NCBI RefSeq assembly: GCF_036181745.1
Contig: NZ_CP108080.1
Coordinates: forward strand, 1,054,001 to 1,118,000
Origin: Streptomyces sp. NBC_00259
Lineage (GTDB): Bacteria > Actinomycetota > Actinomycetes > Streptomycetales > Streptomycetaceae
Direction: 5' to 3'
Length of the DNA stretch: 64,000 nucleotides
Position numbers and translations under genes: made by a program. This document shows positions 53,513 through 64,000 of the stretch, one piece after another. The notes beneath the pieces were generated by a model. That model saw nothing but the letters and a program-made list of their open reading frames with translations. It did not search any database and was not told where the DNA came from. Each line of letters begins with the position of its first letter. Position 1 is the stretch's first letter.

Positions 53513-53986
53513 TCACTGGCTGCTGGAGCCGAAATCCTCGGGCGAGATCTGATCGAGGAACTCGCGGAACTTCTCCACCTCGTCCTCCTGCTCGTCCGGG
53601 ATCGCGATGCCCGCGTCGTCGAGCACCCCGTCACTGCCGTAGATCGGCGTGCCGGTGCGCAGCGCGAGCGCTATGGCGTCGGAGGGCCGGGCGCTCACCT
53701 CGACCCCACTGGCGAAGACCAGCTCGGCGTAGAACACCCCCTCACGCAGATCCGTGATCCGGACCTCGGTGAGTTCCTGGCCGACGGCCTCCAGCACGTC
53801 CTTGAACAGGTCGTGGGTCAGTGGCCTGGCGGGGGCCATGCCCTGCTGCGCGAAGGCGATCGCGGTCGCCTCCCCCGGTCCGATCCAGATGGGGAGGTAG
53901 CGGTCGCCTCCCACTTCACGCAGGAGCACGATCGGCTGGTTCGAGGGCATTTCCACCCGGACACCCACAACGTCGAGCTCGTTCAC
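53513..53986 (-). CDS. Bifunctional nuclease family protein (DUF151)
   Basis: A 157-residue BFN-domain protein: NELDVVGVRVEMPSNQPIVLLRE, LPIWIGPGEATAIAF, SARPSDAIALALRTGTPIY. Plant and mycobacterial homologues have nuclease-like folds; the activity is unproven in actinobacteria. GTG 53986. Position equals Rv1829 in M. tuberculosis. Confidence 0.88.
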   Translation of the reverse strand: MNELDVVGVRVEMPSNQPIVLLREVGGDRYLPIWIGPGEATAIAFAQQGMAPARPLTHDLFKDVLEAVGQELTEVRITDLREGVFYAELVFASGVEVSARPSDAIALALRTGTPIYGSDGVLDDAGIAIPDEQEDEVEKFREFLDQISPEDFGSSSQ

Positions 53987-54061
53987 ACAGCAACCCTAGG
54001 ACGTGCTCGGCAGGTTTGGGTAGTCGGGCTCCCCCGAGGTCGGTGCGAGCCCGGGGCAGGC

Positions 54062-54799
54062 TCAGGGCAGTCGTACACCCAGTGCCGTCTGCACCAGGGC
54101 CGCGTGGAGCCGTACCGAGAGCGCCGCGAGCTCCTTCGTGGTCGCCTCGGCATGGGCTCTGGTCTGCGGATTGCGATGCCGGCGCAGCGGGGCGACCACT
54201 TGTTCGACCAGCCCCGCCTCGCGGTCCGCGGCCGCCTTCATCGCACGCAGATGCCTCGGCTCCAGACCGAATCTGCCCAGATCGGCGATCAGTTTGGCCA
54301 CGGTCACGGACTCGGCGTCGTAACCCTCGTCCGCCGCCGGAGTGATGAGCCCGTAGGACTCCCATTCGTCGAGCTCCTCCTCGGTCACCTCGGCGGCGGC
54401 GAGCAGCTCGGCCCGGCCGACGCGGGCGGCGGTGGGCCGCTCCGGCTGGAGCTCCCCTGCCGCGGCAGCCTCCCCCGGCGCGCCCTGGGGCGGCAGCGAA
54501 GGCTCCTCACCACGTCCCAGGGCGTCGAGATGCTCACGGATGACCTTCAGAGGAAGATAGTGATCCCGCTGCATGCGGAGGACCTGAGCGAGCCGCTCGA
54601 CATCCTCCGGGCTGAATTTACGGTAGCCCGAGGGGGTGCGCTGCGGCTCGACCAGTCCCTCGGCCTCCAGGAAACGGATCTTGGAGATCGTGACCTCGGG
54701 AAACTCGTCACGCAGCTGGGCCAGCACCGAGCCGATGCTGACCAGCCGGTTGCCACCGGCGGTGCCGTGACCGGCACCGCCCGTCGGAGTTCGCAGCAT
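54062..54799 (-). CDS. ftsR: MerR-type cell-division regulator FtsR
   Basis: A 245-residue MerR-family regulator of the FtsR (Rv1828) group, which in Corynebacterium activates ftsZ (established knowledge). The winged helix is at about 20-85 (VSIGSVLAQLRDEFPEVTISKIRFLEAEGLVEPQRTPSGYRKF), followed by an Ala/Glu-rich linker (101-125) and a second HTH-like domain (LLAAAEVTEEELDEWESYGLI). ATG 54799 starts 15 bases after the FHA gene's stop, so the two are cotranscribed. Confidence 0.86.
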   Translation of the reverse strand: MLRTPTGGAGHGTAGGNRLVSIGSVLAQLRDEFPEVTISKIRFLEAEGLVEPQRTPSGYRKFSPEDVERLAQVLRMQRDHYLPLKVIREHLDALGRGEEPSLPPQGAPGEAAAAGELQPERPTAARVGRAELLAAAEVTEEELDEWESYGLITPAADEGYDAESVTVAKLIADLGRFGLEPRHLRAMKAAADREAGLVEQVVAPLRRHRNPQTRAHAEATTKELAALSVRLHAALVQTALGVRLP

Positions 54800-54814
54800 G
54801 GACTTCCCTGAGGG

Positions 54815-55642
54815 TCACACGCCCCGCTGGTTCGCGTAGAAGACCAGCCGGTACTTGCCGATCTGAACTTCGTCACCGTTCGCCACGACGACCGAGTCGA
54901 TGGGCTCGCGGTTGACGTACGTGCCGTTGAGGCTGCCGACATCCGTGACGGTGAACGTGCCGTCGGCTCCCCTGCGGAACTCCACATGGCGACGGGACAC
55001 GGTGAAGTCGTCGAGGAAGATGTCGCTCTGGGGGTGACGGCCTGCCGTCGTCAGCTCGCTGTCCAGGAGGAAGCGGCTGCCCGAGTTCGGTCCGCGACGC
55101 ACCACGAGGAGTGCCGAGCCGAGCGGCAGCGCCTCGACGGCCGCCTGGGCCTCGGGCGAGAGCGAGGGAATGGGCGTCTGGCCCGTGGCCTCCGCCTCAT
55201 AGGCCTCGATCCCGGAGATGGAGATCGTCGAGGTCGTCTCCGAAGCGCGCTCCGCAGGCGCTCCGGACCGCAGCGGCGCGCCGCAGTTGGAGCAGAAGCG
55301 GCTGGTTTCGGCGTTGCGATTGCCGCATCGCGTACACACCGGCATGGACGGATCCTCCTGCCGCGGCTGCCCCGCGGTGGCATGGGATGCATACGGGTCG
55401 GGCGTAAACCCTCCACCCGCACTTGAGGTTGACGGTTCCCCGAAACCTATGCGGCCGGGACCGGCAGGGTCAACAGCAGACGCGCCCTGACCGCCGGGAA
55501 TGTCGCCCCCGGCGACCTCGTCCCGGAAGAGCGGGCGCTCGCCGCTCTGCTCCGCCTCCTGGCCATGGCGCGGTGCGCGATGGCGGGCGGTGCCGCTGTC
55601 ATCGCGTGCGCTCTTGCCGAACAACTTCCCAAACAACTTCAC
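54815..55642 (-). CDS. GarA/OdhI-like FHA protein with zinc ribbon
   Basis: A 275-residue FHA protein. GarA/OdhI proteins inhibit 2-oxoglutarate dehydrogenase and glutamate dehydrogenase when unphosphorylated. The Ser/Thr-kinase motif ETTS is at 135-138 and the FHA domain at about 178-268 (GRH 201-203, SRRH 216-219, GSLNGTYVN 236-244). Compared with M. tuberculosis GarA (162 aa), there is a 100-residue N-terminal addition with a zinc ribbon (Cys103, 106, 117, 120). GTG 55642 follows AAGGGGA. Confidence 0.9.
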   Translation of the reverse strand: MKLFGKLFGKSARDDSGTARHRAPRHGQEAEQSGERPLFRDEVAGGDIPGGQGASAVDPAGPGRIGFGEPSTSSAGGGFTPDPYASHATAGQPRQEDPSMPVCTRCGNRNAETSRFCSNCGAPLRSGAPAERASETTSTISISGIEAYEAEATGQTPIPSLSPEAQAAVEALPLGSALLVVRRGPNSGSRFLLDSELTTAGRHPQSDIFLDDFTVSRRHVEFRRGADGTFTVTDVGSLNGTYVNREPIDSVVVANGDEVQIGKYRLVFYANQRGV

Positions 55643-55828
55643 GGGCGATTCCCCTTGACCGAAATAGACCCGCCCGTGGGGCAGGAACCCTGAACGAACA
55701 CACTTGCCGACCCGGACACCCTCACAACGTCCGTACCCTCCGGACAGTTTCCACCACGCAGCACGCTTACGATGCGCCGACCCCCCGCAACCCTTTGTCC
55801 ATGTCCGGCCTCCCCCTCACGCCCCGCC

Positions 55829-56770
55829 TCACCGGGAGGACGACCGAGCGTAGTCAGGCCGTTCCACAGGTCGCAAGGCGTCCACGACGATCTTCTGAGA
55901 CCGCGCCACCGTGGCGGTGGCCTGCTCCTTCTCCAGGGACTGCACCACGCCCCCGGGAATGTTGAGCGCCGGCTCGAGGTCCTGAGGCTTGCCGATCACC
56001 TTGAACCGGTACGGGGCAGTGATCTTCTTCCCGTCCACCTCGATGTCGCCGTCACCGCCGGAGAAGTACGAGTCCGCGACGACCCGGGCACCGTTGACCT
56101 GGATCGCCTCGGCACCCGCGGCGCGCAGCTCCTGGATCGCGTCGAGCAGCATGTCCGACTCGACGGCACCCGCGCCATCGTCGATGGTCAGCGTGATACC
56201 GGGGCCCTCGGCCGCCACCGTACCGGCAAGGATGCCCAGCTGGCGCTCCTTTTCCTGTGTCTGCTTCCGCGCCTCTTCGGCCTGGTCCGAGCTGGTCTCC
56301 AGTTCTGTGCGCTGATCTTCGAGACGCTGCTTCTCATCTTCCAGACGCGCGGTGCGGTCATCGAGTTCATCGAGGATGCGCACGAGATCTTCCTGACGTG
56401 CCCCGCGCAACGCGCTGTTGTCGCTCGTGGAGCGGACCTGGATGGCCAGACCGAGACCGAGGACGAACAGCAGGAGCGCGACGATGAGTTGGGCGCGGGA
56501 GAAGCGGGGCGGCCAGAGTCCCGCGACCAGCCGTTGCCGGCCTGTCAGCTGCGGCCCTTCGGCGGATGGTGCCGTCTCGGCGGTGGCCGTCTCCGCGGCC
56601 TGCGTCGCCGCGGCCTGCGTCGCCGCGGCCTGCGTCGCCGGGGCCTGCGTCGCCGGGGACTGTGCCGCCGGGGCGTCCCGCTCCGCGGGCTCCGCAGCCG
56701 CGGACTGGTTCGGCAGGGGCTGCGCCTGGTGGTCGACCGGCTTCAGAGGAGTCGTGTCGTTGTCGCTCAT
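55829..56770 (-). CDS. DUF881 membrane-anchored protein (second copy)
   Basis: A 313-residue protein with an Ala/Gln/Thr-rich cytoplasmic N terminus including repeats of TQAA (about 40-70), one membrane helix (LIVALLLFVLGLGLAIQV, about 95-112), a coiled coil (about 125-170, EDEKQRLEDQRTELE) and a DUF881 domain (GPGITLTIDDGAG). Function unknown; the family is encoded with DUF1290 proteins in actinobacteria. ATG 56770, 5 bases after the DUF1290 stop, with GTGAGG. Confidence 0.87.
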   Translation of the reverse strand: MSDNDTTPLKPVDHQAQPLPNQSAAAEPAERDAPAAQSPATQAPATQAAATQAAATQAAETATAETAPSAEGPQLTGRQRLVAGLWPPRFSRAQLIVALLLFVLGLGLAIQVRSTSDNSALRGARQEDLVRILDELDDRTARLEDEKQRLEDQRTELETSSDQAEEARKQTQEKERQLGILAGTVAAEGPGITLTIDDGAGAVESDMLLDAIQELRAAGAEAIQVNGARVVADSYFSGGDGDIEVDGKKITAPYRFKVIGKPQDLEPALNIPGGVVQSLEKEQATATVARSQKIVVDALRPVERPDYARSSSR

Positions 56771-56775
56771 CGGCC

Positions 56776-57108
56776 TCACGCCCGGAACACGTGGCGGCGG
56801 ATGGCTGCCGCGTTGGAGAAGATCCGGATGCCGAGCACGACCACCACACCCGTGGACAGCTGGGCTCCGACGCCCAGCTTGTCGCCGAGGAAGACGATCA
56901 GCGCGGCGACCACGACGTTCGACAGGAACGAGACGACGAAGACCTTGTCGACGAAGATTCCGTCGAGCATGGCCCGCAGACCGCCGAAGACCGCGTCGAG
57001 GGCCGCGACGACGGCGATCGGCAGGTAGGGCTCGACCACCGCCGGAACTTCGGGGCGCAGCAACAATCCCGCCACGACTCCCACGACGAGGCCCAGTACG
57101 GCGATCAC
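56776..57108 (-). CDS. DUF1290 small basic membrane protein
   Basis: A 110-residue integral membrane protein with three to four helices: IAVLGLVVGVVAGLLLRPEVP, then YLPIAVVAALDAVFGGLRA, then FVVSFLSNVVVAALIVFLGD. Conserved in actinobacteria and some Firmicutes as the small basic protein of the division/DUF881 locus; function unknown. Start ATG 57108 overlaps the stop of the upstream DUF881 gene (ATGA). Confidence 0.88.
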   Translation of the reverse strand: MIAVLGLVVGVVAGLLLRPEVPAVVEPYLPIAVVAALDAVFGGLRAMLDGIFVDKVFVVSFLSNVVVAALIVFLGDKLGVGAQLSTGVVVVLGIRIFSNAAAIRRHVFRA

Positions 57109-58043
57109 GATGTGCCCTTCCCTGTGTCTGCCGTGCCCTGCCCGGTGCGCGCTGCGGCACCGGCGGTCCTCGGCTCTGCGGTACGTACGATCAGGCTCGG
57201 CGCGGCAGGCAGGCGCACCTCTTCCTGGGCGGCGATGCTGGTGCGGAAGCCGAAGTTCTCCTGCAGCGCATGGAGGTACTGGCCGTCCACACCGTCCTGG
57301 AAGCGGGTGCTGAGCTTCTTCCCGTCCCCCACAGCGAGCACCGTGTAAGGCGGCACCAGCGGCCTGTTGTCGACGAGTATGGCGTCGCCGGCCGCACGGA
57401 TCGCGGACAGCGCGGTCAGCCGCTGTCCGTTGATCGAGACGGCCTCCGCACCCGCTTCCCAGAGCCCGTTGACGACGCGCTGCATGTCGCGGTCGCGGAC
57501 CCGCCCCGTGTCGGAGAAGCCGCTGTTCTCACGCGGACCGCCGCCGGCCGACTCACTGTCCTTGGCGTCGTCGACGACGAGCTTGACGCCCTGCCCGGTC
57601 ACCTCGGTGGCGCCGGAGAGCAGGGCGACCAGGTCGCCCTGGCTGCCACCGTGCTTCTCCAGGGCCTTGCGCTGCCGCTCGCCGACCTCGTCACGGAGAC
57701 GGTCGACGCTCTTCTCCAACTCGTCGGCCGCCGACGTCTCCGCGTCGATGCGGTCGATCAGCTCCTCGCGCTCCTTCGCCACCACGGGTGCCGATATCCG
57801 CGCCTGCGCGGCACCGAGCGTCACGACGAGTGCCGCCAGCACCAGTCCTGCCCCGAGCCACAGCCGGGCCCGCAGCGTCTTCGGCAGCGGCCCTCCCTCG
57901 GCCTGCCTGCGGGCCGCGGCCTCCGCGTATCCGTCGTCGAGGCTGTGGTCCATGACATTGTTCAGCAGCGACATGGACGCATCTGGACGCGGCGGCGGTG
58001 AGGCGGTGCTCCGGACGGGGGGCTGCTGCGGCATGCCGCACAT
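57105..58043 (-). CDS. DUF881 membrane-anchored protein (first copy)
   Basis: A 312-residue protein with one membrane helix (LWLGAGLVLAALVVTLGAA, about 62-80), a coiled coil (about 90-130, REELIDRIDAETSAADELEKS) and a DUF881 domain (TGQGVKLVVDDAKD; EAGAEAVSINGQRLTALSAI). Start uncertain: ATG 58043 or 58034; no ribosome-binding site. It heads the DUF881-DUF1290-DUF881 operon, three genes with ATGA-type overlap. Confidence 0.86.
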   Translation of the reverse strand: MCGMPQQPPVRSTASPPPRPDASMSLLNNVMDHSLDDGYAEAAARRQAEGGPLPKTLRARLWLGAGLVLAALVVTLGAAQARISAPVVAKEREELIDRIDAETSAADELEKSVDRLRDEVGERQRKALEKHGGSQGDLVALLSGATEVTGQGVKLVVDDAKDSESAGGGPRENSGFSDTGRVRDRDMQRVVNGLWEAGAEAVSINGQRLTALSAIRAAGDAILVDNRPLVPPYTVLAVGDGKKLSTRFQDGVDGQYLHALQENFGFRTSIAAQEEVRLPAAPSLIVRTAEPRTAGAAARTGQGTADTGKGTS

Positions 58044-58143
58044 CGTCGCACGCCGCAAGCGCTACCGCCGAATGGCCCCAGGGGTACGCCGGAGGACGGG
58101 CCCATCCGCCCTCCGGCGCACCGCTGTCAGGTCACCGATCTGC

Positions 58144-60639
58144 TCACTGACCTGCGCTGTCCACCACAGCCGACCACTCGTCGAGGAGCGCCTGGGCGGA
58201 CGCGTCGTCCGGGCCCTCGGCCCACAGATGGGTGACGGCCTCGGCCGGGGCGGGCAGCACCATCACCCACCGGCCGTCCGCCTCGACCACGCGCACACCG
58301 TCCGTCGTGTCCACGGAGCGGTCTCCCGCCGCCTCGACCACCCTGCGCATCACGAGGCCCTTCACGGCCCATGGCGTCGCCATGTCCCGGCGCAGCACAT
58401 GCGCCCGCGGAATCCGGGCGTCGATCTGGCTCAGCGTGAGCTGGGTGCGGGCCACCAGCCCGATGAGCCGCACGAACGCCGCCGTCCCGTCGAAGACGCT
58501 GCTGAACTCGGGCACGATGAACCCGCCACGGCCGTCTCCGCCGAAGATGGTGGACTCCTCCCGGCCGACCCGGGTCAGGTCGTCGGGCGAGGTGGTCGTC
58601 CACTCCACCTGTGTGCCGTGGTACGCGGCGACCTGCTCGGCGATCCGTGTCGTCGTCACCGGCAGGGCGACCCGCCCACTGCGGCGCTCGGCGGCCACGA
58701 GGTCGAGCATGACGAGCAGTGCCCTGTCGTCCTCGATGATCCGGCCCCGCTCGTCGACGAGTGACAGCCGTTCACCGACGGTGTCGAAGCGCACGCCGAA
58801 CGCGGCCCGTGCGGACGCCACGATCTCACCGAGCCGCACCAGACCGGACCGCCGCTGATCGACCGTCTCGGTGGGGCGCGACTCGTCGAGCCCGGGATTG
58901 ATCGTCAGCGCGTCCACGCCGAGCTTGCCGAGGAGGCTCGGCAGAACGAGCCCGGCGCTGCCGTTCGACGCGTCGACGACGACCTTGAGCCCCGCATCGG
59001 CGATCCCCGTCGTATCGACGTTGCGCAGCAGCGAACCCGTATACGAGTCGTAGACGCTGGCCGGGAAGTACAGGTCACCGATCTCGCCGGGGAACGCCCG
59101 CCGGTACTCCTGCCGCGCATAGACGCGATCCAGCTTCCGCTGTCCGGCCTGCGACAGGTCGGCTCCGCGCTCGTCGAAGAACATGATGTCGACGGAGTCC
59201 GGCACACCGGGCGACGTACGGATCATGATGCCGCCGGCGCTTCCGCGGCCGGTCTGCTGACGGGCGACGGGCAGCGGCACGTTCTCCAGGTCGCGCACGT
59301 CGATGGCGCTGGTCTGCAGCGCGGAGATCACGGCCCGTTTGAGCGCCCTCGCACCTCGCGAGTGGTCACGTGCCGTGGTGACGGTCGCGCCCTTCTTGAG
59401 CGTGGTGGCGTACGCCCCCGCGAGGCGCACGGCCAGCTCGGGCGTGATCTCGACGTTGATGATCCCGGAAACGCCTCGGGCACCGAAGAGATGCGCCTGA
59501 CCGCGCGACTCCCAGATCACCGATGTGTTGACGAAGGCGCCGGCCTCGATGGTCTTGAACGGGTAGACGCGCACATTGCCCTGGACGATCGATTCCTCGC
59601 CGATCAGGCACTCGTCGCCGATGACGGCGCCGTCCTCGATCCGTGCGGCCCGCATGATGTCGGTGTTCTTACCGATCACGCAGCCGCGCAGATTGCTGTG
59701 CTGCCCGATGTACACGTTGTCGTGAATGACGGCACGGTGCAGAAATGCGCCGCTCTTCACGACCACGTTCGACCCGACGACGGTGTGCTCGCGAATTTCG
59801 ACATCGGCTTCGACTTTTGCGTAGTCCCCGATGTAGAGCGGCCCGCGCAGCACAGCGTCCGGATGGACCTCGGCGCCTTCCGCCACCCATACGCCGGGCG
59901 AGATCTCGAAGCCGTCGAGTTCGACGTCGACCTTGCCTTCGAGGACGTCCGCCTGGGCCTTCACATAGCTCTCGTGGGTGCCCACGTCCTCCCAGTAGCC
60001 CTCGGCGATGTAGCCGTAGATCGGCTTGCCTTCCTTCATGAGCTGCGGGAAGACATCACCGGACCAGTCCACCGGCACATCGGCCTCGACATAGTCGAAG
60101 ACCTCGGGCTCCATGACGTAGATGCCGGTGTTCACGGTGTCCGAGAAGACCTGGCCCCAGGTCGGCTTTTCGAGGAACCGCTCGACCTGCCCGTGCTCGT
60201 CCACGATGGTGATGCCGAATTCGAGAGGATTCGGCACCCGGGTGAGGCACACCGTGACCAGTGCGCCCTTTTCCTTGTGGAACGAGATGAGATCGGTCAG
60301 GTCGAAGTCGGTGAGAGCGTCCCCGGAGATGACGAGAAACGCGTCGTCCTTCAGCGCCTCTTCGGCATTCTTCACGCTCCCCGCGGTGCCGAGTGGCTTC
60401 TCCTCGTTGGCATAAGTGAGCTCCATTCCCAGCTCTTCGCCGTCACCGAAATAGTTCTTGACGAGGGAGGCCAGGAACTGGACGGTTACGACCGTCTCAG
60501 TGAGCCCATGCCGCTTCAGCAAGCGCAGCACATGCTCCATGATCGGCCTATTGGCCACCGGCAGGAGTGGCTTGGGCATGCTCGAGGTCATGGGGCGAAG
60601 TCGCGTACCTTCGCCGCCAGCCATCACGACGGCCTTCAT
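58144..60639 (-). CDS. Mannose-1-phosphate guanylyltransferase / phosphomannomutase fusion
   Basis: An 831-residue fused sugar enzyme. Residues 1-235: nucleotidyltransferase ([39 protein letters not shown]). About 245-370: left-handed beta-helix repeats. About 375-831: a phosphomannomutase-like half. That half keeps FGARGVSG and Ser in IMIRTSPG, but the metal loop reads FDTVGER (618-624) instead of DGDxDR and GGDGRGG replaces GGExSGH, so the mutase half looks inactive. GDP-mannose feeds glycoprotein and phosphatidylinositol mannoside synthesis. ATG 60639. Confidence 0.9.
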   Translation of the reverse strand: MKAVVMAGGEGTRLRPMTSSMPKPLLPVANRPIMEHVLRLLKRHGLTETVVTVQFLASLVKNYFGDGEELGMELTYANEEKPLGTAGSVKNAEEALKDDAFLVISGDALTDFDLTDLISFHKEKGALVTVCLTRVPNPLEFGITIVDEHGQVERFLEKPTWGQVFSDTVNTGIYVMEPEVFDYVEADVPVDWSGDVFPQLMKEGKPIYGYIAEGYWEDVGTHESYVKAQADVLEGKVDVELDGFEISPGVWVAEGAEVHPDAVLRGPLYIGDYAKVEADVEIREHTVVGSNVVVKSGAFLHRAVIHDNVYIGQHSNLRGCVIGKNTDIMRAARIEDGAVIGDECLIGEESIVQGNVRVYPFKTIEAGAFVNTSVIWESRGQAHLFGARGVSGIINVEITPELAVRLAGAYATTLKKGATVTTARDHSRGARALKRAVISALQTSAIDVRDLENVPLPVARQQTGRGSAGGIMIRTSPGVPDSVDIMFFDERGADLSQAGQRKLDRVYARQEYRRAFPGEIGDLYFPASVYDSYTGSLLRNVDTTGIADAGLKVVVDASNGSAGLVLPSLLGKLGVDALTINPGLDESRPTETVDQRRSGLVRLGEIVASARAAFGVRFDTVGERLSLVDERGRIIEDDRALLVMLDLVAAERRSGRVALPVTTTRIAEQVAAYHGTQVEWTTTSPDDLTRVGREESTIFGGDGRGGFIVPEFSSVFDGTAAFVRLIGLVARTQLTLSQIDARIPRAHVLRRDMATPWAVKGLVMRRVVEAAGDRSVDTTDGVRVVEADGRWVMVLPAPAEAVTHLWAEGPDDASAQALLDEWSAVVDSAGQ

Positions 60640-60731
60640 GTCGGAAGCGTCCTCCTTGAAGAGACGACGGTCCAGCCGACTTCACCCGTCCGGGCAGGTC
60701 CTTCTCCATGTCACGTCGGACCGGCGGACTC

Positions 60732-60747
60732 TGCACAGCTCTGTGCA
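60732..60747 (-). terminator. Short hairpin between PgsA-like and fusion genes
   Basis: TGCACAG-CT-CTGTGCA, a perfect 7-bp stem in the gap between the phosphatidyltransferase stop and the fusion-gene start, both minus strand; could terminate or serve as an operator. Confidence 0.4.
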
Positions 60748-60753
60748 AACGGC

Positions 60754-61362
60754 TCAATCGGCCACGGCATCAGCCTTGACGAGTCGGCGGACCTGAACCA
60801 CGTAGAGGATCCCTGCCCACCAATACAGAGTTGTACCCCATCCTGCGAACGCCCATCCGAAGACTTCGGCAAGTGACGCAAGCCACGTGTTTCCGTCACT
60901 GAGCAGCAGGAGCGGGAACGCATACATCAAGTTGAAGGTAGCGGCCTTGCCCAGGAAGTTCACCTGGGGAGGCGGATAGCCGTGCCGGCGGAGGATTCCC
61001 ACCATCACCAGGAGCATCAACTCCCGTGCCAAAAGGGCCAGGGTCAGCCAGAGTGGCAGGATCTCGCGCCAGGTCAGGCCCACCAGGGTGGAAAGGATGT
61101 AAAGCCGGTCGGCGGCAGGGTCGAGGATCCGTCCCAGGCTGCTGATCTGGTTCCAGCGGCGGGCCAGCTTCCCGTCCAGATAGTCGCTGACCCCGCTCAG
61201 CGCCAGCACCAGCAGTGCCCATCCGTCGGCCTTCGGGCCGCCGAACTCGGGCAGCAGGATCAGCCACAGGAACAGCGGTACGCCAAGTAGGCGAGCCATG
61301 CTGAGGATGTTGGGGATGGTGAGTACCCGGTCGGTCTGAACACGGGTCTCCTGGACCTCCAC
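60754..61362 (-). CDS. pgsA: CDP-alcohol phosphatidyltransferase (PgsA-like)
   Basis: A 202-residue membrane enzyme that transfers a phosphatidyl group from CDP-diacylglycerol to an alcohol, probably glycerol phosphate or inositol phosphate. The motif D-x2-D-G-x2-A-R-x8-G-x3-D-x3-D is complete in SDYLDGKLARRWNQISSLGR then ILDPAADRLY. About six helices. GTG 61362 follows GGAGG. Equals the Rv1822 position. Confidence 0.9.
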   Translation of the reverse strand: MEVQETRVQTDRVLTIPNILSMARLLGVPLFLWLILLPEFGGPKADGWALLVLALSGVSDYLDGKLARRWNQISSLGRILDPAADRLYILSTLVGLTWREILPLWLTLALLARELMLLVMVGILRRHGYPPPQVNFLGKAATFNLMYAFPLLLLSDGNTWLASLAEVFGWAFAGWGTTLYWWAGILYVVQVRRLVKADAVAD

Positions 61363-61468
61363 CCGGGGGCCTCCTGTGCCGAACGTACCAACGATGCCCC
61401 ATGACCTTACCCTCAGGCGGATACGGGGTATACACAGGGGTCGTCGCCCATGGGCCCTGGAACGCAGA

Positions 61469-61501
61469 AAAGCCCCGGACCAGTACCTGGTCCGGGGCTT
61501 T
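61469..61501 (-). terminator. rRNA operon terminator
   Basis: AAAGCCCCGGACCAG, TAC, CTGGTCCGGGGCTTT: 15-bp perfect stem, 12 bases downstream of the 5S gene on the minus strand, with T residues after it in the transcript. Confidence 0.88.
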
Positions 61502-61513
61502 CCCCACAATTTG

Positions 61514-61631
61514 TTCGGCGGTGTCCTACTCTCCCACAGGGTCCCCCCTGCAGTACCATCGGCGCTGAAAGGCTTAGCTTCCGGGTTCGGAATGTAACCG
61601 GGCGTTTCCCTAACGCTATGACCACCGAAAC
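61514..61631 (-). rRNA. rrf: 5S ribosomal RNA
   Basis: About 118 bases on the minus strand. The 5' end is GTTTCGGTGGTCATAGC, the conserved CCGAACCCGGAAGCTAAGCC loop lies in the middle, and the 3' end is GGACACCGCCGAAC. Last gene of the rRNA operon. Confidence 0.95.
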
Positions 61632-61717
61632 TCTATGAAGATGTGAACTGGCCGACCACGGGGTGGTCTCGGCGTGTTCGTTACTTCAGAACTAACACAG
61701 TGGACGCGAGCAACTGA

Positions 61718-64000
<2,283 letters not shown>

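Overview
High-GC actinobacterial chromosome, almost certainly Streptomyces. The evidence is G/C-rich third codon positions, frequent GTG starts, a second EF-Tu gene, a DUF6230/DUF6114 pair, DUF5999, a FtsR/GarA/DUF881 block and a ribosomal RNA operon. No phage, insertion sequence, CRISPR array or tRNA was seen. Most of the window reads as conserved chromosome with small regulatory and transport units. One patch, about 17.4-20.7 kb, has long non-coding gaps and orphan or broken genes.

Left part (1-17.4 kb): the 5' two thirds of an EF-Tu paralogue (minus), an AlkD-like repair protein, a TVP38-type membrane protein, HxlR and TrmB/LuxR-type regulators, UppP (undecaprenyl-diphosphatase), an APC permease, a SnoaL-like protein and apolipoprotein N-acyltransferase. 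These are followed by an oxidoreductase, a DUF664 protein, uracil-DNA glycosylase, a peptide-binding lipoprotein, two tandem FabG-like reductases and a HipA-like kinase/DUF3037 pair.

Middle (17.4-47.5 kb): an accessory-looking stretch holds an unknown small gene, cupin and Rid proteins, a tiny secreted poly-Asp protein and a heparinase-like fragment. A Tat-exported phospholipase C follows. Next come a ROK regulator with a Gfo/Idh/MocA dehydrogenase, and a GntR regulator facing a decayed PEP-mutase-family gene with a DasR-like operator between them. Then come DUF6230/DUF6114, DJ-1/PfpI, a Rieske lipoprotein, an isochorismatase-fold protein without its cysteine, two PPOX-type flavoproteins, LysR and MocR regulators, three EamA exporters, PadR, PhzF, a CPBP protease and a glutamate-cysteine ligase family protein.

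Right part (47.5-64 kb): gcvP under a tandem glycine riboswitch, a PRC-barrel gene overlapping DNA polymerase IV tail to tail, then MerR - DUF151 - FtsR - GarA-like FHA - DUF881 - DUF1290 - DUF881 - fused mannose-1-P guanylyltransferase/phosphomannomutase - CDP-alcohol phosphatidyltransferase, all on the minus strand. This matches the Mycobacterium tuberculosis Rv1822-Rv1832 order (established knowledge), except that gcvH is absent and a sugar-nucleotide gene is inserted. The window ends in a minus-strand rRNA operon (terminator, 5S, 3' three quarters of 23S).

The most unusual items are the poly-Asp secreted peptide, the PEP-mutase pseudogene beside an intact regulator and operator, the GarA homologue with an added zinc ribbon, the degenerate phosphomannomutase half of the fused sugar enzyme, a 14-copy GTCAG microsatellite, and the orphan gcvP with its riboswitch.
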